Shown here: in pieces, positions 1 to 10,296 of the stretch | How the letters are laid out: every line of letters begins with the position of its first letter | Position numbering within the stretch: position 1 is the first letter of the stretch | Origin: Ustilaginoidea virens | Lineage: Eukaryota > Ascomycota > Sordariomycetes > Hypocreales > Clavicipitaceae | Assembly (NCBI RefSeq): GCF_000687475.1 | Contig: NC_057317.1 | Location: forward strand, 4,092,501 to 4,156,500 | Length of the DNA: 64,000 nt | Reading direction: 5' to 3' | Notes under the pieces: generated by a model | The model's input: the letters and a program-made list of their open reading frames with translations, nothing else | The model's database searches: none | Told to the model about the DNA's origin: nothing | Program-made: the position numbers and the translations under genes

Positions 1-627
1 GGTTAGCGCTTCAGGACAAGGACAGATGGTGAACGACAAGGCTCAAGTCACGTCGGCGCATCAGGCGATAGAAACCCTTCACTGCTCGCATGAACGGTCG
101 AGGCTCTATAAGCAACGGCAAGAGAGGCCCCATGAAGCAAGCATGCCTCGGGGCGGTGGCATCGAGATAGTAACAAGGGGGATTGTTGGTTGGGGGGGAA
201 GGGGAGGTGGTGTGAGGATTCTTGCAAAGGAGGAGAGACACCTCGAGGTAGGTGACTCGGAGCTAAGATGTCGGGTGTTTTAAAAAAAAATCACACAGGT
301 ACACGCAAGGAGCTGACAATGCAAGAGTCTGCAAACGAGACCACCAAAGCCAAAGGCAGCAATGAGCCTGGAATAATTCGGGCGGATACGACAGAACAGA
401 GCAGAAGCCAGGGAGATTTGCCAAGTGGGTGATGCAAGGCGAAACGCAGGGCAAACAATTGCGCAAAGCAAAGACAGAAGGTGTCAATGGACGGTGGTTT
501 GGAAGCAACGAAAAGCACAAAAAGACTTGCTGGATTTCTGATTTCGTGGAAGCACAAATAATCCAAGCAAGTTGACAGTTGGGTTTGCAGTTGGCAAGTG
601 GCACGGACAATGGTGTCGTGTAAACAA

Positions 628-670
628 GACGACGACGATGACGACGATAACAACAACAACAACAACAACA
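628..670. repeat. (GAC/GAT)n then (AAC)n trinucleotide repeat
   Basis: A run of GAC/GAT triplets passes directly into about seven AAC triplets. It gives poly-Asp/poly-Asn in one frame, which explains the spurious open frames in both directions. Confidence 0.9.
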
Positions 671-952
671 AAAACACTGCAGAGCCAGGCAAGTTGACGA
701 TGACGGCGACGAGGGGCGCCTCGACTCACTCACCTTGCGAGACCATGAGATTTCTCTTCAAGAGGCAGAGAGCATTGGACCGTTTGTCAAGGAAGAAGGG
801 GCGAGGGCAAAAGAAACGAGGTTTATGTCGCACCTCGAGGGGAATGGCGTGCAACGGGCGATGAGGAGGCAAGCCCGTTTGGCACCTCCAGGTTGCACGG
901 AGCGAGGCAGAGGAGAGAGAAGACGACGTCGAGAGTCGAAGGTTGAGTGAGG

Positions 953-1018
953 GTCGACGGTCGAGACGGTCGAGACTCGAGACCAGAGACTCGAGACTCG
1001 AAACTCGAAACTCGAGAC
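953..1018. repeat. TCGAGAC-type minisatellite
   Basis: Short degenerate units of about 7-8 bp (TCGAGAC, CTCGAAA) repeat through this stretch. No coding role is visible. Confidence 0.8.
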
Positions 1019-1307
1019 AGCGAAGGACGAGGCAGATTACGGAGCAAGAAGGGGTCCATCTGACAAAGGGGTCCCCTGGAAGGAGCGGGCGGCTTTCTCT
1101 CTAATAAGAGATCCGCAGCTTGGCCCACCACGCCCACCACCAAGCCCAGGCGCCCCCCCCTCCATGTCGCATGCCCCCATGGCCCCCCCCCCTCCCCACC
1201 CGGTTGGAGGGTGGCTACCGAGTTGCCAGTCTAGTGTCTAGTGCTACCAGCGGAGGAGCCAACGGCAACGTCCACAGAGCACGGGCTTCAGCAGGCCCTC
1301 AGGGTTG

Positions 1308-1353
1308 GGTCTGGTCTGGTCTGGTCTGGTCTTGGTCTGGTCTTGGTCTTGGT
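1308..1353. repeat. (GGTCT)n pentanucleotide repeat
   Basis: Tandem GGTCT units, some expanded to GGTCTT, span about 46 bp. The next repeats downstream are a poly-T tract and a CCCTTG array. Confidence 0.9.
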
Positions 1354-1448
1354 CTGCTCCAGAGATAGCCAGACGCGCCATGCAAGAGGCGGCCTGCAAG
1401 ATTGGGGCTGGCCGCTGGTGTGACCTGGCTGTCAACGAGACCTGGTGC

Positions 1449-1476
1449 TTTTTTTTTTTTTTTTTTTTTTTTTTTT
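1449..1476. repeat. Poly-T tract (28 T)
   Basis: An uninterrupted run of 28 thymines. Homopolymers of this length are prone to sequencing error, so the true length may differ. Confidence 0.9.
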
Positions 1477-1494
1477 CGGCCGTCCTTGCGCCTG

Positions 1495-1535
1495 CCTGCC
1501 CTTGCCCTTGCCCTTGCCCTTGCCCTTGCCCTTGC
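1495..1535. repeat. (CCCTTG)n hexanucleotide repeat
   Basis: About six and a half tandem CCCTTG units lie just after the poly-T tract. Confidence 0.9.
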
Positions 1536-2244
1536 GGTGCCAAGCGCAATTGCAAATTTACAACCTCCCCGCCACTGGCCAGTCAGGCAACAAGTCTCTT
1601 GCATCTGGGCGGGGCGGGTCTGGACCCTGGTCATCAGACGATCTAGTGGCGCTCTGCTGATTAGGACTTTCCGGGTCCTTACAGGCCAAAAGAGTCCAGG
1701 CCAGAAGGTCCAGTCTGGACTTGAGCAGGCGGACACGGCGACAGTCAGTACATATGACGCACGTCCGAAGCTGGGCAGCCAAGCAAGGCTGGAGCAAAAA
1801 GAGCGCCGACTCCCAGAAGGACAGAGGAAGATGAAGCCGGCATCTCTACCCGGTAATCTCTCGGTAGTAAAGCGACAGGACAGGACAGCATAGCCGCCCT
1901 CACGGGCTACTCGTATCATGCGCGACGGGAGGGGCATTGCAGGAGGGAGGGGGGCCAAAGGGACATGCAATTAAATCTCAGCACTGAGCAACTGAGCATG
2001 GTGCAAGTTTGCATGTTTGGTATTCTGTACATGGTACAGATGTAGGTACCTGTGTGCTAGGATGTGTTAGGGACGGGAGGTACCTGTAGATAGGTACCTA
2101 GATACCTGTATGTGGGAGCCCCACATACGCCTCCACCAGTGCAGTTCCATCCGAGTAGTCCCATGCGCATCAAAGTGCGTTTGGTAGTTTAGGTACCTAG
2201 GTACCTAAGGTAGTTGGTGAGTCGTGACAGACATGAACCTTCAT

Positions 2245-2295
2245 GGCTCATGCTCATGCTCATGCTCATGCTCATGCTCATGCTTATGCTCATGC
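2245..2295. repeat. (GCTCAT)n hexanucleotide repeat
   Basis: About eight tandem GCTCAT units, one changed to GCTTAT. No gene overlaps it. Confidence 0.9.
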
Positions 2296-2618
2296 CCGCT
2301 TCGCTGCGTGATCCAGCCACACTTCTGCCTCTCATGACCTGGTAACAAATCGCCTTCTGTTCTGAAACCAGGATATTTTTGCTCAGTGATGCAAAACACG
2401 GCAAATACCTCGATGTCTTTTTTTTTTTCCCTATCATCTTCTTTACTTTGCTGTCATTCGTCTGTTTTATTTGGCATCGTGTCCCTGGCCGTTAATGGCG
2501 TCCTGTCACTCGCATTGAGGTTAGGCCCAGAAATAAGACTCCCTCCAGCAAGACTCCATCCAATGTCTGGTTGTGGTGGGAGGGAATGGAGCCTTTGTGG
2601 AGGCGACGATTCAATCGT

Positions 2619-2696
2619 TGCATTAGCTGCATTAGCTGCATTGGGTAACATTGGCTACATTGGCTGCATTGGCTGCATTGGCTGCATTGGCTGCAG
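2619..2696. repeat. GCATTGGCT / GCATTAGCT minisatellite
   Basis: Two or three GCATTAGCT units are followed by about five GCATTGGCT units, period 9 bp. Confidence 0.85.
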
Positions 2697-5600
2697 CAAC
2701 TTGAGAATGATTTCCATGCCATGTACAGATCGTTCGGGTACGGCAGGCTTAAAAAAAGCCTCCGTCTGTCGTCATTGCTGGTGTTGTCTGGTCCCTGCCG
2801 TTCAAGGCTCAGAAATCCTCAAGATGAGCAGTCATGTACTGCCTGCACCCGGGTACCTCCTGTATGCCATATTCCAAGCAGCAAAGACAAACAAGTCAAC
2901 CAGTCAGAGAATCAGTCAATTGTCCTTGGCCAACCTGAAATGCCGGCGCTTGATGTACCTCAATGTCTCGTTGTTTACGTCCGTGGCGTGCATTTTACGT
3001 CTCGGCAGCCGCTGGGTACCTAAGGTACCTACCTAATTTTGTCGGTTCTCCCCGCGTTTCAGGAGTGCGTCTCTATCTCGACTGCCTACATGTACCTACC
3101 TACCTACCTAGGAAGGTCACTGGCAGAAAGTTCCCTGGCAGCTACCGGAGCAGTTTGTGCGCGAAAAGAGTTGATGTTACCCGATATAAGCATTTGATGC
3201 TTCCTTCCTCCCTTCTCTTTCTCACACCCACGAATACACACTGTGTTTTTCCTTTCTTCTTCTTTCTTCCTTCTTCCTTCTTCTTTCCTCCTTCTCCTTC
3301 CCTTTTGTTTCTTCTTTTCCACTGTAAAGCATCATCAAACAAGCGCAGATTGGTAAGAAACCTTTTGCAGTCGTCCTCTTTACATCAAAAAGATGGGCGT
3401 CAACTTGCTGCTCGTGCTCGCTGTTGCCTGAAATATGCCGCCCAATGCCCGCCTTCGTCGCGTCTATTCTTCCGTTACCCAAAGACAGGTTGGTCGCACG
3501 ACAGAGCAGTCATCATGGGCGATAAAAAACATGGGAACAGGTTTCTGAGGCTCCTTCTTTACTAGGTACCTACAAGTACTCGCACCCAACCATTGTCACG
3601 AAAAGTTTGTGTCATGCGAGCACTATGCGGTTCAGTCCAATGTCATACAAAAATATGCGACAAAGGGCAGGGAGCCGTCGATTTCGCCCTTTTCCCCCCC
3701 CCCCTTGCCTTCCTATCTCAGGTACGTAGGCAGGTAGGTACCTGTTATCACATGTGTTTTGCAGGACGATTGCTTTTGCACTTGGCCTATACTGATTAGT
3801 CGACAGCTGCGCGCGTCGATCCTGATTCTTGCCAAGTCTTAAACATTCTTCTGCGACATTGCCAACTGCCAACGCCAACTTGTTCAACCGTATACCGTGA
3901 ACGTGGGTCCACTCTCGCTGCAAGCCTACGGCCAAAGGGCCCATGATTGCCGTGGGGCAAGTCAGTATAATTCGATGCCAATCATCTCGCCCGACTCTCG
4001 CAGCCCTCGGACTGCCAGACTGCTTTCATCGGCTAGTATCGCCAGATGGTAGACTAGCAAGCTCCTTGTAGCAGCGTGCTTCACCAAAGTCATATCGGCC
4101 CTGTTCTGCAAATTAGCGTTCCGAGCTTTCAATGCCTCTAAAGCGGTTTCTCTTGGTCCGAGTCGGTATTTCTGGCTCTAATCCCGTGTCGTCCATCGGT
4201 GCATCGTGGGCATGGCATCTCAGAGGCCAGACATCCATACCTACCTAGTAGGTACCTATGCAGCTCCCTTGGTGACCTGGTGACTCCAAGACAGGTCACC
4301 AAGTGAGCGGCAAGACATGACCAGTCTCAATCAAAGAAACGGTTTGGCATACATGACTGGCTTTGCATTGACAAGAGCAGAAGCCAGTGACAGAGATTGC
4401 TTCAACATCGTTACGTGCAGTGCAGCCTTTGAACGTCTTGGCAGCGCAACTCGCACGCACGCAGTTGTACTTTGCACTTGCGCAACATGGTTTCTATGCA
4501 TGTCCCACCCAACGGTCGTCAAGGGACCCACTTTCCCCACCCGCTTTACCATCGGAGGCTGCAGCCGGGTAAGCCCGTCAAGAAGGGATCAACTTGCAAC
4601 TCCCCCTGCCTAGTTGTAATTGTGTGTGTAGTGTGTACGGAGTAGGTGAGGGGAAATTTTTCTTATCTTTGTTGGTGCGCGCAAGCCCCTGTCCTGATTT
4701 AGGGAGTGCGGCGGAATTTGAGACATGGACCTTTCTATCACAGAAGACATGTTGACCATTCCACGAATGCCGCCCGCAAACTTTGCGCTGGTACTCCGTA
4801 CATAGGAACGGAAGATGGCCTGACATAACGCGCCCTCGACACACAATGTAACGCGCGGCATCGTTGGATTCCGTTCCGTTCCGTTCTGTTCCGGCAATTG
4901 CCAAGCCAATGTCTCGAGTCACGTCGTATCCCTCCGGGTAACAAACAGGTAGGCAGGCACGGAGGCAGGCGAAGGAACTTTGCGCAGGTTCCCCACCAGC
5001 CAATTAGGGGGACCCTCAGCTAGAAGCACTAGTATCGATAACGTCTGGTCCTGTTGGCTGTGCCGGACGGACGGGTGAACGAGGCCCGAAGGGATGCAGC
5101 TTCCCGCTTTCCCTCTACTTGGTGGAAAATCAACGGGGCAATCTCGGAGAGATGACGATTTACACTTGGATATAATTGGCCCATCAGCCAACGGGTGTCT
5201 CCATGACGTCTTGCGTCGCGAAATATAGAAGTACGGAAGTTGGGCGGTGAGAAGATTGCGCCATGGCAGAAAACAGAAAACCGCCTGGGCTAGAGATGTT
5301 GGCGACGCTGTCGGACAGTACAGTACATGCAAGTCAAGTATCTAAGTATCAACAGAGCCAGAGCGGCATTGGCAGCAAAGCCATCCACATATCCAGCCGA
5401 TAAGACGGCGGCGTACCAGACACAATATCCACATTTTCTTCGTATCCTATCAGCCCAGCTTAGGCTTCTCCTGCCGAGGCTCTTTGATGCGGCCCTGCGT
5501 CGGTAGGAGCAAGTGGGGTAAAATGCAGAGCAGAGTAGTCGGGTGTTTACTGTTTACTGCCAGGACTGATGCGGTCAAAACCTCCCCCCCCTTCGACTTG

Positions 5601-6358
5601 ACGTGCTGAGACGGACGCTACGAAGTACGTTGACATCCTGGCCTGGGGTGGTGCACGCTGCAACGACGCAGTATAGTACATGGCGCCGGTAGCTGCTCAG
5701 GCGAGATTTCAGTGGCCACGAGACATCAGCTTTCCGGTAACCCGCCCGCGAGGCGGTGAGATTCTGCCACAGCATCATCGCCGGCACGGGCATGCCAGCA
5801 GGCAGCAGCAGCAGCAGCATCACGATAGAAGCGGCAGGGCATGAAGCCTTCAACCACCACACCACCGGCCCACTAGTGCCCCGGCTTTCGGGCGGCCTTT
5901 CCCTGTGCGCGGCGCCCAAGATGGCGGTGCCGATCGTGGTGCTACAAGGTAGGTATGTATCTTTGTCGACCTCGCAGCCCGCTCAAGTGGTTCCCCGCGC
6001 CAACCAACCCACCCCGCCTCGACCCCTCCCTCTCTCTTCAAAGGAACAACTCAAGTTGCGCAAGCATCCAGGGAAATGTCACCAGAGTCTCGTCTCGGTG
6101 CCACCAAGCTTCAAAGCTTGCTGCGGCTCAGGAACACGCACAAAGGCAAGAGGCGATGCACTCGGGACGGGACCAGACGTCCAGCCCAGAGATGCCCCGC
6201 CCCCACCACTCTGACTCTCCTTGTTGGCAACAAAGTGGCGGCATGCCCGTGCATTGATCAAGGCATGTCTGGGATTCGTGTGTTTCGTGTGTCGTACCGA
6301 AATTCGTCGACGAGTCGTTCGTTTGCCCCCTTGGGAGGGAGCGCCGTTTGAATTCAAG

Positions 6359-6399
6359 GACGACACGACACGACACGACACGACACGACACGACACGAC
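6359..6399. repeat. (CGACA)n pentanucleotide repeat
   Basis: About eight tandem CGACA units, uninterrupted. Confidence 0.9.
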
Positions 6400-6947
6400 T
6401 CCTTTGCATTGCAGTGCAACCCAACCCAATGCCGCATTTCGGGGCCATGTCGAAAGAGCCGACGTGATTGAGGTGGAGGTGAGGGGGGAAACATGGCTAA
6501 TCGATGGATTCGAGGTGGACGACGAATGTCCCTCATGCCGCCCATGGAATTTGGGGACGGGGAAAAGGTGGGGGGGGGGGGGAGGAAAAGAAAAGAAAAC
6601 GATCCTCGGCCCTTGGACAGAGTCATCTACCTACCATGGCATGCATGCATGCATGGCCCGTGGGCGTCGTTGGTTGCTCGACGCGAACAGCAAGCAAGGA
6701 GGGGAATGCGGCCCCAAGCTTGGGTGAAGTACATAAGTACGGAGTACTCTGTATGTATCGAGAAGGGGCGGTACTCGCCGCTCGGAATCTAAGAGATGCA
6801 ATCCCGCTCGCTTGGGGTTTGGATCTTTGATCATCTTGGGTGGAGCTGTAGGTAAATCGTGGTTGGTCTTTGCAACAAGCCATGTTGTCATGCTGTCATG
6901 TTGTGTACGGAGTATGTTTGATGCTTGGCCCCCGCCCCCCCCCCAAC

Positions 6948-7055
6948 CTCTGGAATGGCCCCCTCTGGAATGGCCCCTCTGGAATGGCTTGCCCCTCCTG
7001 GAACGGAATGGCTGGGCCCCTCTGAAATGGCGTGCCCCTCTGGCAAAACGGCCCC
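6948..7055. repeat. TCTGGAATGGCCCC minisatellite
   Basis: Imperfect 14-15 bp units (TCTGGAATGGCCCC and variants) repeat about six times. They lie next to poly-C and poly-G runs. Confidence 0.8.
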
Positions 7056-8109
7056 TCAGCCTCGTACATCACCCCCGCCCCCACGCCCCACCAGCCACCA
7101 GACCCCACTTGCGCTGGAACAGTGGAGCTGTAGCGCCAACAAGCGCTGGGGGTGTTTGTGGTGGGTGGGGGGGGGGGGGGAGACGGCTTGGATTGAGGAG
7201 ACATAAGATGACATAAAGTTATGTCCGCACTGAAGTCACTGCTGACTGCTGATTTGGGAGGGGGGGGGGGGTAAGGGGGCTTGGATTTGGGCTTGGGCTG
7301 CAGGAAAAGACCCTCCCGGGCCAATCGGAGGGCAAGCCCCATTCGCAAGTCCATTCCTTTGGCCGTATCAAAGTTATGTACCTCCGTACCGAGCATCATC
7401 ATAGCCTTTTTGCTGCTGCATGAGTGCGTTGTTTGCAGAGTCGAATTGTTTTTCCTCATGCTTGCCTCCTCCCACGACGACCTGCAAGCGACCGACCTGC
7501 CCGAAAAGATGATTCGTTTTTTTTTTTTTTGCAAACAACGGCTCCCGAAGCCATGGCCGTGCGCGCAACCAAGCAAAGCCAGCTGCGGCCTCCCGACGCG
7601 GCTGATGTCTGGTTTGGTTTCCGCATGAAACAGGCCCCAGCCACCGAAACCCGGCTCCACCTGAAGAGGCGAATGACGACGGGGAGCTTGCAGAGGACGG
7701 ACGGACGGGTAGACGATGCCAGTTGCTCCAGCAGCAAACGCCTTGACCCATTTCGGCGCTTCTGGCGGCTGTTCCAGGAATAATAACGTGGCTCAAACGA
7801 CGAGCAAGACTCGGGGGAAAAGCACGCACATGGCTAGGCAGCCACATGACTGTTTGGCCTACTCCGAACCGTACCCACGCCCCGGTGGCGACGAGACGGA
7901 AGCTCATGCTTCTTCTGACCTCTGCATCATCGTCTGGGTGTTGCAGGGGGGGGGATATGGCGATGGGGCTATGGATGGATGGCTGGTTGTGCCGACTCTG
8001 GATGCCCGGAAAGCATTACCCACTCTAGTACAGTAGAGATTCATTCCCCATGCGGGCTCCTGTAGCATCAAAGCCTCTTGGCCTCAGTGCCGCTGCCAGT
8101 GCTGCTGCC

Positions 8110-8135
8110 TTGTTGTTGTTGTTGTTGTTGTTGTT

Positions 8136-8232
<97 letters not shown>
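8110..8232. repeat. (TTG)9 followed by (TCG)32 microsatellite
   Basis: Nine TTG triplets change abruptly to an uninterrupted run of 32 TCG triplets (8137-8232). The long Ser, Arg, Val or Thr homopolymer frames here are consequences of the repeat, with no flanking domain to suggest a gene. Confidence 0.9.
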
Positions 8233-8233
<1 letters not shown>

Positions 8234-8790
8234 TGCAACAAGGGCCCTGTGGCGACTGTTCACCGCCTCACTGGCAAGAGAATCGAAGCGCGCTGGGGTT
8301 GGGGGCCACCGTCTTGCAGGCCACCGTCTTGCAGGCCCATGCATGATGTCGCAAGGCAGATGACGCCATGGGCCAACCGTCAACGTGATGGGGCAAGCTT
8401 TTTCATCAACCGGCTGCTCCGTATATCTGGCCGGCACTCAATCAGCCAATCAGTCCATCGGCACCGACGTCAAAGGATCCAGAACCAGAAAAGCACAAAG
8501 TGCGCGAAACGGCAGCAGCACCCGGGTCACCGACTTCCCGGGATGCCGTGCAAAGACTACAGTACGATGGTGGAATGAGGAATGAGGAATAAGGAATGGC
8601 TTGATCCCGGATGTAACGAAGCAACTTGCTTCTTCTGCCGGATGGGGGGAGGCGCTGCTTCATCCAAGGTGGCTTTTCCAAATCTTGTTACAGGAGCGGC
8701 ACGGGCGAGCATTGCCACGATACGGAGGGCGCTTGGATTTTTGTACAAGTAATAGAGAGATATCCGGAGACGAAGCGGTTTAGCCACAGA

Positions 8791-8792
<2 letters not shown>

Positions 8793-8824
<32 letters not shown>
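8793..8824. repeat. Poly-C tract (32 C)
   Basis: An uninterrupted run of 32 cytosines, 31 bp beyond the stop codon of the membrane-protein gene that starts at 9827 on the minus strand. It therefore lies in that gene's probable 3' untranslated region. The length should be treated as approximate. Confidence 0.9.
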
Positions 8825-8855
8825 TTCCTCTGAATACAATCGCTCGTCATCTCCC

Positions 8856-9561
8856 TCATTTGAATCCCACGTGCGCAATCTGCTCCAGCGTCTTGAACCC
8901 ATCATGAGCGAACCCCTTTGTGACGTCAACCTTGTACAATTTGCCGTCCACCTTGATGGCGCCGAACCCCATGTCTGTCCAGGCAGATCTGACGCCTCTG
9001 AACATGCTGGCGAGCGCCCTGCCGATCCTCCTAAAGGGCATCGTCAACAAATGGCTCATGTCAAGCTCGTGCAACGCCTTGCGCTTCTTCTCCAGCTCCA
9101 GCTCCCTTTCCAGGCGTCGCAGCTCGGGGACGTATTCCTCCGGCAGGGAGAACCTGGACTTGAGCGACACGTTTTCCAGGTCCGTCTTGATCACCCTGGG
9201 CCGCAGAAACGGCAGCATGCGCTTGACCGTGACCTCGAGCTGGGGCTGGCCCGCCGCGGGGCCGGAGGCGCGGGGCAACACGCGAATCGTCTTGACGATA
9301 TGGGGCGTCTTGGAGATGAGGTAGAAGCCCATGGCCCCGAGCAGCACGTACGAGGTGCCGAAGACGACGCCGACCCAGCGCGGCACCTCGTCGGGCTGGT
9401 CGACCGCCGTCGGGCCCGTCAGCACAGTCCACGCCAGGATGGACAGCCCGGTCGACCAGCAGCCAAAGTAGAACCAGAAGTGCGAGGGCGCTTCGTACAG
9501 CACGGTGGGCGATTGCTTCGACGCCAGGCTTTTGATGAAGGCGTATCGGCTGGGGGCAGCA

Positions 9562-9598
<37 letters not shown>

Positions 9599-9827
9599 GG
9601 GGCGGCCGCCTCGCGGGGAGGTGAGGTTTCGGCGGCGCGGAGGGCGGAGGTGATGGCGGGCGGGCTTGCGAGAACGAGGACGAGGACTGCGCGGTGGCGA
9701 GGCGCGAGGCAGGCGTGGTGAAGAAGCGGCACGAGGGGAGGAAGGAGGTCCTCGCGACGACGGACGGGGGCGCGGCCAGCCGAAGGGAGGGGAGGAGAGA
9801 GAACCCCCTCGGAAAGCTGGTGGTCAT
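8856..9827 (-). CDS. TMEM223/TMEM70-family-like mitochondrial inner-membrane protein
   Basis: A single-exon frame of 323 codons. Residues 1-50 are rich in Ser, Arg, Ala and Phe without acidic residues, as in a mitochondrial presequence (RFFTTPASR motif). A low-complexity Ala tract follows, coded by a GCG repeat around 9556-9600. Two hydrophobic segments come next, around FWFYFGCWSTGLSILAW and WVGVVFGTSYVLLGAMGFYL, then the conserved-looking SKTPHIVKTIRVLP and a charged Arg/Glu-rich stretch before a globular C-terminus. Two helices joined by a short loop plus a matrix domain is the layout of the TMEM70/TMEM186/TMEM223 group, whose members act in assembly of respiratory-chain or ATP-synthase complexes. 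The family call is from memory of this layout and is moderate; that it is a real mitochondrial membrane protein is more certain. It is divergently arranged with PDX1. Confidence 0.65.
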
Positions 9828-10296
9828 GGGGCCTGGGTGGCAGTCGGCGCAGTCGATGCCGTTGATGCAGCTGTTCCCGCTTGCTCTCGCGACGTGACGT
9901 GACGTGACGTGACGTGCCGGGCGGTGATGTGCAAAACTTGAAAGCCAAACGCACTAGCAAATCAATATCACGACGGAGAAGGTCGTGGCCGTCGTGGGTA
10001 CGTACCCGCTACCGCCTGCCAGGAGGGTCGAGGTACATGCCAGGCACCTGCAGGCAATCTATAAGTATGTACAGTACCTAACCCAACAGGTTACCTCCTT
10101 CCTTCGGCGCATGAGCGCCCCACCAAAAAGTGCCTCTGTACTTGAGCGGAATCGGCGCTTCCCCCAACAAACAGCTTCGCTTCTTGGGCGAAAAAATAGG
10201 ATGACAAGCTCTCGCCTTCAGAATACAACCTTCACCACTTGTTAACCTCCCCCCCCCCTTGGTGCTGCCCATCCTGAAACGCTCCTACGGGCGGTC
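9828..10296. promoter_or_regulatory. Shared divergent promoter region (TMEM223-like / PDX1)
   Basis: This 469-bp stretch separates two head-to-head genes whose products both go to mitochondria, so it probably carries both promoters. It holds five tandem GACGT units at 9891-9916, which create repeated TGACGT and ACGTGACG words resembling bZIP/CRE half-sites, and a C-rich run just before the PDX1 start. No TATA box is evident. Regulation is inference. Confidence 0.5.

Larger units (their letters stand above)
1..8855. other. Gene-poor, microsatellite-rich intergenic region
   Basis: I find no coding region here that I can support. The open frames present are low-complexity, overlap each other on both strands, and mostly follow simple repeats (poly-Asp/Asn, poly-Ser/Arg, poly-Lys). 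None shows a recognisable domain or a plausible chain of spliced exons. The stretch is instead rich in homopolymers, di- to hexanucleotide repeats, pyrimidine tracts, and recurring GGTACCTA and TACGGAGTA motifs. Base composition is that of the gene island (GC-rich to neutral), not of the AT-rich transposon block on the right. It may hold promoters, UTRs or non-coding transcripts; the sequence alone does not show which. The individual repeats are listed separately. Confidence 0.6.

Noticed and set aside
1299..1970. 223-codon minus-strand frame
   Set aside because: Runs through the poly-T, CCCTTG and GGTCT repeats, giving poly-Lys and Arg-Ala repeats; no domain.
6896..7907. 254- and 177-codon minus-strand frames in the gene-poor region
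   Set aside because: They are built on minisatellites and homopolymers, overlap in different frames, and show no recognisable family.
8050..8578. Long Ser- and Arg-rich open frames over the TCG repeat
   Set aside because: They exist only because a triplet repeat has no stops in several frames; no domain or splice structure supports them.
8790..9960. Overlapping 287- and 299-codon frames on both strands at the TMEM223-like gene
   Set aside because: Shadow frames of a GC-rich gene; only the minus-strand 323-codon frame has a presequence and membrane helices.
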